Source: Taxillus chinensis
Taxonomy: Eukaryota; Streptophyta; Magnoliopsida; Santalales; Loranthaceae
Direction: 5' to 3'
Assembly (NCBI GenBank): GCA_023512835.1
Contig: CM042092.1
Location: 1,637,293 to 1,701,292 of the forward strand
DNA: 64,000 nt
Below are positions 49,036 to 60,660 of the stretch, piece after piece (within the stretch, counting starts at the first letter, position 1; every line of letters starts with the position of its first letter). The position numbers and the translations under genes are program-made. The notes below the pieces were generated by a model that saw only the letters and a program-made list of their open reading frames with translations, ran no database searches and was not told the DNA's origin.

Positions 49036-52000
49036 ATGGGTGGGTGTCTATCGTCTTTCGGATCGCCAGAACTGGTTAAGGGATCGGTGGTTAATGATTT
49101 AGTTAAGGATTCTTCAGCTGCTCATCATGCGAATCGAGTTGGGTCAGGTGCCCATTTTGATTTAACTTCTGTTGCTGAACATGTTTACAAATAATTGATT
49201 TTTTTATTAACCTTTTGATGTTGATGTTGAATCTGATTACTGGACAAGTTTTAGGTAATTGGGTTTGTTCAATTTTAAATTGATGTCTCTCTTTTTCTTT
49301 TTCTTTTTCTTTTGCTGTTGTTTTGGTGATGATTATGATTACTGGGCATGCTTCTGGCCTTCGGCTAATTAATTTTATGTATTTTCAATTGATGTCTTTT
49401 GTTAACTTTTTGCTTCTTGTTGTGGCGATGAGCCTGATTACTGGGTTTGCTTTGGGTAATTGAGTTTATTGAATCTGCGATGGATGTTTTCTGTTAATTT
49501 TTTTGTTCCTGTTGTTGTCAGTGATGAGTCTGATTGCTAGTCATGCTTTGGCTAATTGGGTTGATTGGATTTTGCGTGTTAAAACTGGTGATTAATGTTG
49601 TGGTGTCGTTAGGATACCTTGATCAGATTGAGATAGACAAATATTTGACCGATTGTTTGAATTGGTGTTGGAACCATTTACCATAAGAATGAATTGATGA
49701 GTGTTTGTTATTGCATTTTTCTTTCTTGCGTTGTATTTTTTTACTCCTTTATAGTAGGGGCTAGAACTACATTTTGAAGATATTGGTTTAGTTATGCAAT
49801 TTATTTTCTCCACATTTCGTTCACCTAGTCACCTCATCTGCCTTGTTTCTAGTTGTGGTTGACAGTGATATAACATTGATTGATGATTCCAATATGCACA
49901 TTCCTAGCTAAAACATTGAACCCAATATCCCATGTTGCAATGTTACGAGATAATGAGTTAAAGGGGTAGTGAAAGAGATGCACACATTAAAATTCAAGTG
50001 ATAATCTTAACCAATGTGCATTCCTGGATGATTGTGGCTAGTTCTGCAAGAAAGTAAACAACCTGATATATCATCTACCTCCGTTCTATTCAATATAAAT
50101 TTGCTGTGAGCAAAGAAATCATAGGGTCCTCTAGTTTAGTTTTCTCATGTCTTCCCACTATTGGGCGAGCATTCTTTAAGTTTATTTATTTATTTATCAT
50201 TCCTGCCTTCTAAACTATGTATCTATTTCTTCCATAGTTTTCAAAGTGACCAAGGTGATGGAGTGTCTAACCAGGCGAGGCGACCCCTAAGCGATGCCTA
50301 GTCATCACCTAGACAGCCATATTGTTTCTACTGTAATTTGTAACAGCATAATAAATGCCATAATAATTTATACTTGTTAGTTAATTTTTACAAAATTGTT
50401 TATTTTTTGGGATAATTAAGCATTTATTTCTAAAAAACTAATGATAGAAACAAGTAAGAAATGAACTTAATTCATTTATGTATAAAAAGAGTCTTAAAAC
50501 TGGTGAAAAATTACAAAAATATATCCATGGCACTTGCAACAAAGTGTCTAGACGCCTTGCCTAATTGAGAGTGCGTTGTTGCCTAGGCAACACTTTGAAA
50601 ATTATGATTTTCTCTTTCTTATGCTTATTTCTGAATTCAAAAAAAAATCTGGAGAAGGTCAAAGATAAGATGGGATAGAAATAGTCAAGGATAAGGAAAT
50701 GATGTTGAATCGCTTGTCTGTGTTACCAGTTTTGAATTATGTGCGCTTGAGCTGTATGTTTTTCTTATACATTTCGATTTCCATACAATGTTCAACTCAC
50801 TCACTTATCATGTAGACAAAGTAAAATCTCAAAAAGGCTCTGATCCTAAGAAGGAAGAAACTGTTCCTAAAGATGGACCAACATCACATATTGCAGCACA
50901 GACATTTACATTTCGAGAGCTTGCTGCTGCCACAAAGAACTTTAGGCCAGAAAGTTTGTTGGGTGAAGGAGGGTTTGGACGTGTTTACAAGGGTTGCTTA
51001 GAGAGCAGTGGACAGGCAAGTTGTTTCTTCGGGATGAATTGTGTAGCAGGGTTTTTGGTAATACCATGTTATTAAATATTGAGGAACTTAACTAAAAATG
51101 ATATGGTTATAAATGCTTGCCTTGTAGGCTTCTATTTGATATGCTGTGCAGATTTAGATATGTTATGTTTTTTGGATATGTTTTGTACTATCTAAACTAA
51201 TTTCTACAAATATTACTGGTCTTTGATATTATTGGTTTGTATTTGCAGGTAGTTGCTGTAAAGCAGCTTGATCGTAATGGGCTTCAAGGGAATAGAGAAT
51301 TTTTGGTGGAGGTTCTCATGCTTAGCTTATTACACCACTCAAACCTTGTGAATTTAATAGGTTATTGTGCGGATGGGGATCAACGACTTCTTGTTTATGA
51401 GTTTATGCCACTGGGGTCATTGGAGGATCATTTGCATGGTTAGATTCCCTGGACTTTCATTTTATGGTATTTTTACATGTAAAATTTTTCTTAGAAGAGA
51501 TTGTAAAAAATAAAAAAAAACAATTGCATGGGCTGAAAATCATACTTTGGCATTGTCATCCTCACCATGTTGTTGAGTTGACTTTGTTGAAAAAATAATA
51601 ACATGCTCAAAATGAACAGCCATGAACAATATTAGAAATGGAATAAAAGGTTAACCTTCCGAAAACAAAGTCATTTCTTCAAACTCCGAAAAAAGATAAG
51701 AGAGATCTCTAAAGCAAACTGCTCCCTAGTGTTAAAAACAAGGGTATTTCGCTCTCGCCAAATACACCAAAAAAGACAATGAGGGATAGTCCTTCACACC
51801 ACTGAATGCTGCCCTACACCGTCAAATCAACACTCAAACAATGCACGAAGGGACAACATCACCCAAAAAAGGATGAACAAGCTCATAATCATATTGCAAA
51901 GCTCCCTAATATACGAATAGTGAAGGAATAAATGATCCATGGACTCTGCTGAAATCTTACACATGAAACAACAGCTAACAAGAACGAAATCTCGGTGTCA

Positions 52001-55000
52001 CAGGTTATCAGCAATAAGAATCCTATCAAGCACCTCAGTCCAAGCAAAAAAGGCTACTTGAGACGAAACTTGCGCCTTTCACATACTACATCATGATAAT
52101 ATCCTAGGCCAAGTAGGTGTCAGAAAAGAGTAAAGACTATTAACTTGAAAACTTGTGTCTGATTAAGGCGCCAACATAGCGTATTGGCCGAAATCCTCTG
52201 GGGCAACTAAATACAACCTATCGAAAAAAAGATAAGTAAGATTTTAATTCCCAATCCTGAGCAGCCCATGAAAACATCACCTCCCACTACATGATAGTAT
52301 TCTGAAAACAGTGAACGTCGGCCACAAAAACATAGAGAGCACACAATCCGGTGCAACTCCGGGTAATCGAGCTTTAGAGGAGATGCATCACACTAGACAT
52401 CATCCCAAAAGCAAATGAAAATACCGTCACCCAACTCAAACACCACAAACTGGGAGAATGAGTCCTACTGCGCTTTGATGAATTTTCATAAACCCATATC
52501 ATGCGGCTCACGAGGCATCAAATTGGCCCACCCAACAGTGTTGGGACAAGTTTAGAATGTATATTTAAATTAAAACTTGTCATTTTTGTAAGGCATTGAA
52601 TTACCAGTGGCATGGGGTGTTTGCTTTGTGTGTGCTGAATTTAAGTTAGATGTTGGGCAACAACCCATGATAATTGATCTCATGCTTTGCTACCCCAAAA
52701 TTCGAGTTTAAGGTACCTGTGTGGATAAAAATTCATTGGTGTGAATATGTAACATTCAGAAATTTTTAATGATATCATAAATGAATTTTCAAAGACAATT
52801 ATATGCAGATATACCAAGAGACCATCCTTTTAGGAAACAGAAGATGTTTAACATCTAGTTCTTCTACCTTTAAAGCCATCACGATGAGTTAATACCATGA
52901 GATAAGTTCAAATATTTTTGAGGCTGTACCATTGATGCCCTAAGTTTGTGTTTGAATTTTCAAACCAAAATTGATGCCCAGCAGCTGAAAAGATACACAC
53001 TGTCTATATATGTAATTACACTATTACAGGTCTCTATAAATTGTATTATTATCTATTCATTTATCTAGTTATAGCCAGTATTATATTTTCCAAGCAAGTT
53101 GAATGGTATTGCTAAGTTTACACAATCATAAAGTTTGGATGCAAATCATGCAATTGCGGGGAGCAAAAACATGGAACCTTTTTACTATGTCTTGCATCTG
53201 TTTGAATATGTTAACAATTTTATTAGAGAAATATTAGATACATACTGAGAGCATAAGGAATACATTCTTATTGAGTATTATATTATTACTAAATGACTAA
53301 ACTATTCTCGTTCTCTGATACTTTTCTTCAAGTTAGAGCATATATGTCAGATAGTTTAACTTGTTATAAAGACAATTCATTCAATTACCCTTTAAAGATT
53401 TAGTATAGATATCAACTCAATTGCTTTATTTTGTATTTTTTCACGTACAAAATGACAATCAACTTCGATATATTTTGTTCTTTTGTGAAATACTAGATTG
53501 GAAACAATGTGAATAGCAGATTGATATCACAACGCAACATGGAGGGATATTAAGAAGATAAGCCAATTTATGACACTAACATTTCCAACTATGTCAGTTC
53601 ACTTGTTACATGTGCCATAGTCATGTACTTAACTTTAGTACTAGACCTTGACACCATATGTTTTTTACTCTTACATGTTACAAGATTTCTGCCAAGAAAG
53701 ACACAATAACTGGTAATGGATTTTCGATCAATTGGACATCCTGCCCAATCAATATCAGAATAACATTGTATGTTAAGATTACCTTGCGTTTGGGTGCACC
53801 CTTCAAGTATCTCACAATCCATAAGGCTGCATTCTAGTGGGTAGTATGAGGAGTATTCATAAACTTACTGTGCTCATTACAAAGGAAATATTTGGTTTGG
53901 TGACTATCAAATAATTAAGCTTTCCAACTATCCTTTGATATTGAGTGGCATTTTGGAGTACGTCCCCATGTTTGAAATCCAATCTGACATTCGAATCCAT
54001 AGTAGAATCAACAGGCTTTGCCCTTAAGTAGCAACCTCATCAAGTATATCAAGAACATATTTTCATCGTGCAGAGAGATTAATCGACCGAAATAGGCTAC
54101 TTAGATGCCAAAGAAATAACGTTAAGCGATCCAAGTCCTTGGTGCAAAACTTAGATTGCAGAAAATGCTTCAACCGTTGAATGTTTATCTTGTCACTTCT
54201 GATAATAATACTATTATTAACATAGACAACCAAGAATATACAACCTGCAAAAGAGGAGCTGAATACAGAATAATCGACACCACATTGTTGGAGGCTAGTG
54301 GTGTTAAACAGGCCAGTGGCCCACGGGCTGTGCTGGATAGCCCGTAAAACGGGCCGGGCCGGCCGTCAAATGTGAGCCCATTTCAATGTAGCCCTAAATG
54401 GTTTGTGGCCCACGGGCTGCGGTTTAAACAGGCCGGCTCACGGACCATAGCATATATAGGCCCATGACCCTTCCCAACTCAGCAGCCCAGCCCGGCCACG
54501 CCCACCCAGCCCAGCAGCTTATCCCGCCCACCTTAACTCCTCTAAAATGCTAAAAAATTCTTTGTAAAATATGCTATTAGTGCAACTTAAACCCTAAACC
54601 TCCTCCAAGATATGAACAACACCCAACCATTAGGCTATAGTATACTTATTAAATTTATTTACGTAATTAATATATGTAATAATAATAATAGTATATTAAA
54701 AATTATTATCAATAAATATTATTATTTATTATTATTATTATTATAAAAGTCTGGCACGCAGGCTAGCTCTCCTCGCAAGCAGATTGGGCCGGGTTAGAAT
54801 TTTTTGGCCCATTTAAAAGTGGGCCTAAACAGGCTAGAATTTTTTGGCCCGTGCGGGTTAGGCTCAGCCCGGCCCACCCGTTTAACACCCCTAGTGGAAC
54901 CAAATCGAAGGAAAGTATCATTAAACTTGTTAAGAAAAATTCAAGGAGACTGTTTCAACCCATAAAAGGCTTTACAAAGATAACATACAAGATTCCTCCC

Positions 55001-57254
55001 CTAAGCAACAAAACCAATTGGTTGCTCGATATAAACTTTCTCGGCAAGATCATCATGGAGAAAGACATTATTGACATCAAGTTGGTAAAGTATTCGGCCA
55101 TAATAAACAACTAAGAAAATAAACATCCGGACGGAGGGGAGCTTGACAACAAAAGAAAAATTGTCATCAAAATTAACACCATAAGTTTGAGTGTAGCCCT
55201 TAACCACCAGTCAAGCCTTCAATTGTTCAAGGGAACTATCAGGATGTACCTACATAGTGAAGACTCATCGACATCCAACATGTTTATTAGCAGGTAACTG
55301 AGTGAGATCCTATGTTGTACGAAAAGTCTCATCATTCATGGCCTAGTGTCACTCAGGATGAGCAAAAGTTTTAACAACACTGCAAGACACAATCAAAAAC
55401 GAAACAAAGGAAACAAAAACAGAAAAACAAAGTATTAACTTCGCGGTGGAGACAAAGTAAGACATAAGATACTGAGAGCGGACGTGAACAGTATAAGAAA
55501 CAAAACGGTCAAGAAAGCGACCAACACAAAAACAAGTACTTTTATGTTGAGTAATAGGAAGGTCATGGTCTAGTGTCAGATCGGAAGATATGACATAGAT
55601 TGATGTGAGAGGAATTTCAAGAGCTTGAGGCTTGCGATGATATATGTGCCCAATGAATCAATCAAAACATGGGAGATCTGGATCAATTGAAGCCGATTTA
55701 AGAGAAGAGACAACTGGAGGAACGGAAAACATAATAACCGAAGGAGCAAGTTGGTTACGTGAGAAAGAAGTATAATAGGATTCATCCTCCGATACCATGT
55801 TAACAATGGTATTAGATGCATAGAGCATAAGTAATACATCCTTATAGAGTATTACTATTAAATGACTAAACTACCCTCACTCTAACAGAATTGTTTCATA
55901 GTAATTTCCTGTATATTATGTTTGCAGATCCCTGTTTTTTCACTTTTTATAGTAATTACCTTCTAAATGTATTTCAGGACACAGTGCTGACTGCTTTGCG
56001 CCCTTAGTTTATAATTTTAAAATATTCTTGACGATTTCTTTTTTTTTTTCCTAGTTGTGTGAAGAGGTTGTTTGTAAAATTCATTTACTTGTTCGTCCAT
56101 CTGGTTTTGCTATGTAGATCTGCCACCGGACAAGGAACCTTTGGACTGGAACACAAGGATGAAGATTGCAGCTGGTGCCGCAAAAGGGCTAGAATATTTG
56201 CATGATAAAGCAAACCCTCCTGTCATATATAGGGACTTGAAATCGTCAAACATCCTTCTTGATGAGGGCTTCCACCCAAAGTTATCAGATTTTGGGCTTG
56301 CAAAACTAGGCCCTGTTGGTGATAAAACTCATGTCTCCACTCGGGTGATGGGAACTTATGGTTACTGTGCCCCCGAATACGCTATGACTGGTCAACTCAC
56401 CCTGAAATCTGATGTTTATAGTTTTGGGGTTGTTTTTCTTGAACTTATCACAGGTCGAAGGGCCATTGATAACACCCGAGCTCATGGAGAGCAAAATCTT
56501 GTTGCATGGGTAAGTACATTTTTTTCCCTCTGTTTCTCTTTCTATGATGCATCATACTAAATTAACAATTAGTTTGGACAAGAAATGTATTTTGCTTTTC
56601 TTTTTGATCTTTATTTTGAGTTTGCAGGCGCGACCTCTGTTCAAGGATCGAAGGAAGTTCCCCAAAATGGCAGACCCACTATTACATGGCCGTTATCCAA
56701 TGCGAGGATTGTACCAAGCGCTTGCAGTAGCGGCCATGTGCTTGCAAGAGCAAGCTGCTACCAGACCTTTAATGGGTGATGTTGTGACTGCTCTCACATA
56801 CTTGGCCTCACAAATGTACGACCCAAATGCATCTTCCACTCAAAGTAACAGAGCAAGTCCTTCAGCTACTCCTAGGAAAAAGGATGACCGGAAGAACATG
56901 GGAAATGGACTGGATAGCCCGGGTGATTCAGGACGCCCTAGTCGGCTAGGTTCACCTACTATTTATAAAAACTCTCCTGATTTCAGGAGGAGAGACCACC
57001 TTAGACAACTGAGCACTGGCGGAGATTCAGGGAGGGGAGAAAGTGGCGGTGGTTCAGGGAGGAGGTGGGGTTTGGATGAGTTAGAGCAGCAGGACTCACA
57101 GAAGGACAGCCCTGTAAGCAGATTTCGAGAAACTCCAAAAAATCGTGACCTTGATCGGGAACGAGCAGTAGCTGCTGCAAAGGTATGGGGTGAGAACTGG
57201 AGGGATAAGCATCGAGCCAACACATTGGGCAGCTCTGATGGAGTGAGCGAGTGA
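49036..57254 (+). CDS. PBL27: Receptor-like cytoplasmic kinase VII, PBL27 orthologue
   Basis: Five coding exons: 49036-49147, 50816-51015, 51249-51438, 56118-56509, 56628-57254; phases agree and give 506 residues. MGGC at the N-terminus offers a myristoylation Gly2 and a palmitoylation Cys4, placing it at the plasma membrane. The kinase domain has GEGGFG (87-92), catalytic Lys109, Glu125, YRD with Asp207 (an RD kinase), DFG at 225-227, and the [11 protein letters not shown] activation segment. The activation loop contains GDKTHVS (235-241), the counterpart of the PBS1 site cut by AvrPphB. The C-terminal 150 residues match PBL27 more than PBS1: [19 protein letters not shown] and the end [16 protein letters not shown]. 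In Arabidopsis, PBL27 is phosphorylated by CERK1 after chitin perception and activates MAPKKK5; the same role here is inferred. The exon 1 donor (GTGCCC) is weak, and intron 2 uses a GC donor. Intron 3 is 4.7 kb because of transposons. Confidence 0.93.
49216..49605. repeat. 95-110-bp tandem repeat in PBL27 intron 1, four units
   Basis: Units start near 49216, 49327, 49425 and 49520. Each has GATGAxxxTGATTACTGG, then a GCTTxxGG word, TAATTxxxTTTATT, TTGATGT(C/T)TT and a TTGCTTxTTGTTGT end. They are degenerate but in strict order. Confidence 0.65.
50233..50606. mobile_element. MITE with CATAGTTTTCAAAGTG ends in PBL27 intron 1
   Basis: Left end CATAGTTTTCAAAGTG and, inverted, right end CATAATTTTCAAAGTG match at 15 of 16 bases. 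Flanks ATTTCTTC and ATTTTCTC match at 6 of 8, suggesting an 8-bp duplication. Subterminal sequence is rich in AGGCGAGGCG and GCCTAGGC words around an AT-rich core. Confidence 0.75.
51640..52540 (-). pseudogene. LINE 3' relic (zf-RVT region) in PBL27 intron 3
   Basis: The minus strand reads, with stops, a segment with [19 protein letters not shown] and then [14 protein letters not shown], which is the zinc-binding zf-RVT region found at the end of plant LINE reverse transcriptases (Cys-x2-Cys, then His-LFLH). It is heavily mutated and no poly(A) tail is obvious. Confidence 0.7.
54296..54893. mobile_element. hAT-type MITE nested in the intronic copia
   Basis: Ends TAGTGGTGTTAAACAGG and, inverted, TAGGGGTGTTAAACGGG. 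Flanks TTGGAGGC and GTGGAACC match at 5 of 8, a worn duplication. Subterminal sequence is rich in GGCCCACGGGC and GGGCCGGGCC. It is 598 bp. It interrupts the copia reverse transcriptase, so it inserted after the copia did. Confidence 0.85.
54575..54641 (-). other. tRNA-like module in the nested MITE
   Basis: On the minus strand: TAGCCTAATGGTTGGG (box A-like), then GGAGGAGGTTTAGGGTTTAA (box B-like region). It has the same order and spacing as the modules at 781-845 and 2870-2938. Confidence 0.45.
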
Positions 57255-57740
57255 AAATGGATCTTTGTTACTTCAGGGTTCTCTGGGGGCAAAATGTTTT
57301 CTGTAACTGAAGTTTGCTGTGAGGGAAAAGGAGAAGATTTTGCGGGCACGTTTAGGTTTCCATTTTCACCCCGGGAATAAGGGTTCTCACATTCAGCCTT
57401 GCCCGTTGATTGTAGTCTCATTAATGCCTCAGTCACGCTGTAGGAAGCAGTTGGAGACGGGGTAAAAAAAAAGTGGGCTTAGTATTGTGATCTGGGTTTT
57501 AACAGACAAGCTCGTAACAGAATGTTTGTGTACAAGGATCTTGATACGGAAGAGGTGGGAAAATATATGTTTTGGCATTGCCTCATAGATTTGTACCTGG
57601 GGTTCAAGTTAAATGGATTTGGTTTGGGTGACATTTGTTCCATGTAATCAATTATCAAACCATCTTCTACGTTTACTCATGCATGGAATTGAGTTGGCTT
57701 GTTTTTTCGGCTTATACAAAACGTGTTATCATATAACCTC
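57255..57740 (+). other. PBL27 3'UTR and downstream flank
   Basis: Sequence after the stop continues at moderate GC to about 57740, the expected span of a 3'UTR. I see no strong AATAAA; TGTAATCAATTATC near 57645 and TTTGTACC near 57590 are plausible far-upstream/near-upstream elements. Confidence 0.4.
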
Positions 57741-59298
57741 ATGAGCTGAACTGTTTCTCTCAATAATGTCCAGTTTTCAAAACATGTTTCTCTCACGTTC
57801 AGTGACTTTCCAATGTTAGCTTAGAAAGTGAAACTCATGGGGCCGCGACTTAGGTTGTGACTTTTCGGCGTTGGCTTAAAATTCTAGATAATTGAATTGC
57901 ATAGAAGGCCCGTTCTTATTGGTTGGGTTTGGGGCGCTAAATCTCGTATTTTGCTTTGATGGGTGGAATGCTTTATTTTAATGTTTGACATACTATTTAG
58001 TCTCACTCCCTTGGTAAGAGATATGGGGGGAGTCAAAGAACAATGTCTCCGCCAAGGCACAAATAGCCAATGCCACGTTCTCAATAACCTGCCCTCTCCT
58101 CTCCAAGACCAACAACGGAGATGAGGTTAAGAATATTTTGATTGTGCTTACCATTCCCCTGATTTTACAAAATGTCGTCAACAATTAGGCGCCCAAGGTC
58201 CCAAAAGGATTGGTAAACAATAAATCCTCAAGCACGAATGTTTTGATCGGTTTGGAGAAGAGAAAACGCCATCACTCAAGCTCTCATTTAAGTAGAGCCC
58301 AGCCTTCCCCTCATACAACTCGCCTCGTACGTAGTATTGTTTTCCCACAACTTCAAAATTGAAATTTAGTCAGGGGGTCGCGATGCGTAACCAACCAAAT
58401 ATTCCAATTTCTGAACTTCAATCTCATTCAATTCCATCCAACTTTAAAAGCATTTTAGAAATTTAAACAAACTTACATTTCATCGTTACTTTCATCTAAA
58501 AAAAAGCAAGTTTCGCCATAAATTCCATTCTAGCGCACAGATTGATTTCTGTTCTACTGAGAATTAATAACCAGGAATCCTGTTAACAGCCAGGAGTCAA
58601 GATTTCATTCAAATCAAGTGACAAAGCTCCTACAGGAGAATGCCTATATACTAATCTAAAATGCTTACACAAGCCAACATCGGGCGGTCTACACGCATGG
58701 TGGATCTTTTTTCTCCCACACGCGTCGCGACTCCCTTCGTTTGTTACGCAATTCATTAAAATACAAGGTCACATCCATTGGAATCTTATGACTTCACCCA
58801 CCGAGCTATAATGAACAGCCTCGCAATGAGATGTCTCGCATCGGCCAACATCGCCTGCCCATTTAGGGGCTTTCACCGAAAACATGGGGAGGAATTTCAT
58901 GCGTCCGTGTACAAACGCCGTTTTACCAACTTGAAAACTAGTAATTTTCTACCAGAGAATGGCTTCCATCAAAACCCCAAGGCGATTAATTATTTCTAAT
59001 GAAGTGAAAAGAAAAAAGCGTTCGGGCATAGCATACAGATCAATGCCAGCAAATCGAGCCACATTCCACGGCTATTTCACAATACACCGGATAAGCTGGA
59101 AATGTGCATGTATCTTTCTTCATTTCCTCCTTTTACCCTACGAAAGGATATGGAAAATGAGCGTATCACGATCAGCTGAATTAAATTTACACAATTGACT
59201 GATGACAACAATTTTAAGGATAACTCATCTGCGACTTCAATTTTACTTCAACTCTCCAAAAAAAAAATGTTAGCGCTTCTGGTTCTTCAAAATTTGAA
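57741..59298. other. Intergenic between PBL27 and ISWI gene
   Basis: No supported gene. 58000-58200 on the minus strand has a patchy reading (NILNLISVVGLGE) with stops that I could not assign. The part from about 58560 to 59298 should include the 3'UTR of the ISWI gene. Confidence 0.4.
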
Positions 59299-60077
59299 TC
59301 ATGTAGAAAGACTTACAGGGCTCATGTAATCATCCATCAATAATTGCTTCCTTTTCTTTAAAGATGGAGTTGGGCTTTCTGTTGGTGGTCTCCCCATGGC
59401 ACGCTTTGATGGTGTCATGCTCTGCAAATGCCAATACATAAGGATCCGGTAACAATAAACATTTATGGAAAATAATAATAATTGGGAATGGATGGGTAAA
59501 AAAACCAAAAAACAATTATAACCAGCTGAATGAATGTATCACGCAACACAAGACCTTTGCCATCTTCTTTTCTTTTCGAGCCTGTCTCTCTCTCTCATCA
59601 TATTCTTGGTTTTCTTTCTCAACCAGCCGAATGAGCGTATCACATCTCCTTGCAAGTTCTTGAGTAGTGCGAGATTTTACAAACCAATCAAAGCGAAACA
59701 GAGGTGATGTACGAAATGCTGCCTTAAGCTCATCCCAGTTTCCATACCCAAGCTTGTGAACCATGCAAATCTGTTGAAAAAGCGTGTGAGGAAGGAGTTC
59801 AAGTTTAAAAATGCATTTCTAATTAAATAAAGTAAAAAAAATCTTTCTAGAAAATAAAGCAGAACTGCCGCATATAAAATGAAATTTAGAAATTGCACCA
59901 TGAACCGATCGCATTCTTCATTGTACAATTTTCCTTTATTCTGCCCATACTGGATTTTTAATTCAAGCCATGGATTCTTGTAGCGATCCAACTTCTTTCC
60001 TATTGCTTTCATGATCTCATCTTTTCGAGATATTCTGGCCTCCCCTCTTTCAATGTTCTTGATGATCCTATCAAAAT
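59299..60077 (-). CDS. ISWI chromatin-remodelling ATPase, C-terminal SLIDE exons (partial)
   Basis: Three minus-strand exons: 60077-59899, 59770-59555, 59421-59299, phases agreeing, 172 codons plus stop. They encode the SLIDE domain ([20 protein letters not shown]..., [20 protein letters not shown], then [20 protein letters not shown]) and the basic tail ending [19 protein letters not shown]. This matches the C-terminus of plant ISWI proteins CHR11/CHR17, which slide and space nucleosomes in nuclear complexes with DDT-domain partners; SLIDE binds linker DNA. The ATPase, HAND and SANT exons are not in the window: the acceptor at 60078 opens an intron of at least 3.9 kb reaching past the right edge. 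A GTAAGT at the last codons could be a donor, but reading through gives a stop six residues later, so I end it there. CHR11 versus CHR17 cannot be decided. Confidence 0.88.
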
Positions 60078-60184
60078 CTGCAAGCAATAGTTCCAGGACA
60101 AGCAAATACAATATATAAGCTAAGGTTCATTTGACAAACAAGCAGGGCCTTTGATCAGCTCTAGAAAACATGAGCACACAGACT

Positions 60185-60660
60185 ATTTTCCGCCCTAACA
60201 GCCTGGTTTATCCCAAGTGGCCAAACTACAGCACTCCTAGTGTACAAAGTGGAGTACACTGAGCTATGATATTATATGGTTCCTTTTTTCTCACTTTTTC
60301 CCCTTCTATGTTCTCAGACACTCAATGCTAGCAGTGAGCTCACAGATTTTTTGCCGCCCTAACAACAAGGTTCATCCGAAATGGCGAAACTACAGCATTC
60401 CTAGCGTACACAGTGGAGTACACTGAGCTGTGATATTATATGGTTCATTTTTTCGCACTTTTTCCCTTTCTATGTCCTCAGAAAAGTGTGTCAATACTAG
60501 CAGTAGCATGTGGGAACTAAGAATGAAATTACAAAAAAGTTCAAACAGTAACCCCAGCATAAACTGTGGCGAAAGCATGCCTAGTGTATGCAGCTGTGTA
60601 CAGTGAGCTTTGCTGGGCTTCTTTCTATATGGGAACTTAAACAAAACCGTTTGTTTCCCT
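60185..60660. repeat. Degenerate tandem repeat in ISWI intron, unit about 165 bp
   Basis: Units at about 60185-60345 and 60346-60510 share TTTCCGCCCTAACA or TTGCCGCCCTAACA, AAACTACAGCA(C/T)TCCTAG, GTGGAGTACACTGAGCT and ATATTATATGGTTC. A third, weaker unit is at 60545-60660 (GCCTAGTGTATGCAG, then CAGTGAGCTTTG). Confidence 0.7.

Larger units (their letters stand above)
53209..55887 (-). mobile_element. Antisense copia element with very short LTRs in PBL27 intron 3
   Basis: On the minus strand the 5' LTR is 55887-55798 (90 bp, TGTTAGAG...GTTAACA), followed at once by the primer site TGGTATCGGAG (55797 downward, initiator tRNA-Met type). The 3' LTR is 53320-53209 (112 bp, with a small insertion), also ending GTTAACA. 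Flanks GAATA and GAATT match at 4 of 5. Between them are a linker (55790-55400), the reverse transcriptase entry (55330-55001, [16 protein letters not shown]), the nested MITE at 54296-54893, broken reverse transcriptase (54200-53830), and RNase H (53822-53589, with a CYSDIDWAG motif). Gag, protease and integrase are absent. It lies opposite to the kinase gene. Confidence 0.8.

Noticed and set aside
49036..57254. Assignment of the kinase to PBS1 itself
   Set aside because: The kinase domain is close to PBS1, but the C-terminal tail and the [20 protein letters not shown] segment fit PBL27 better.
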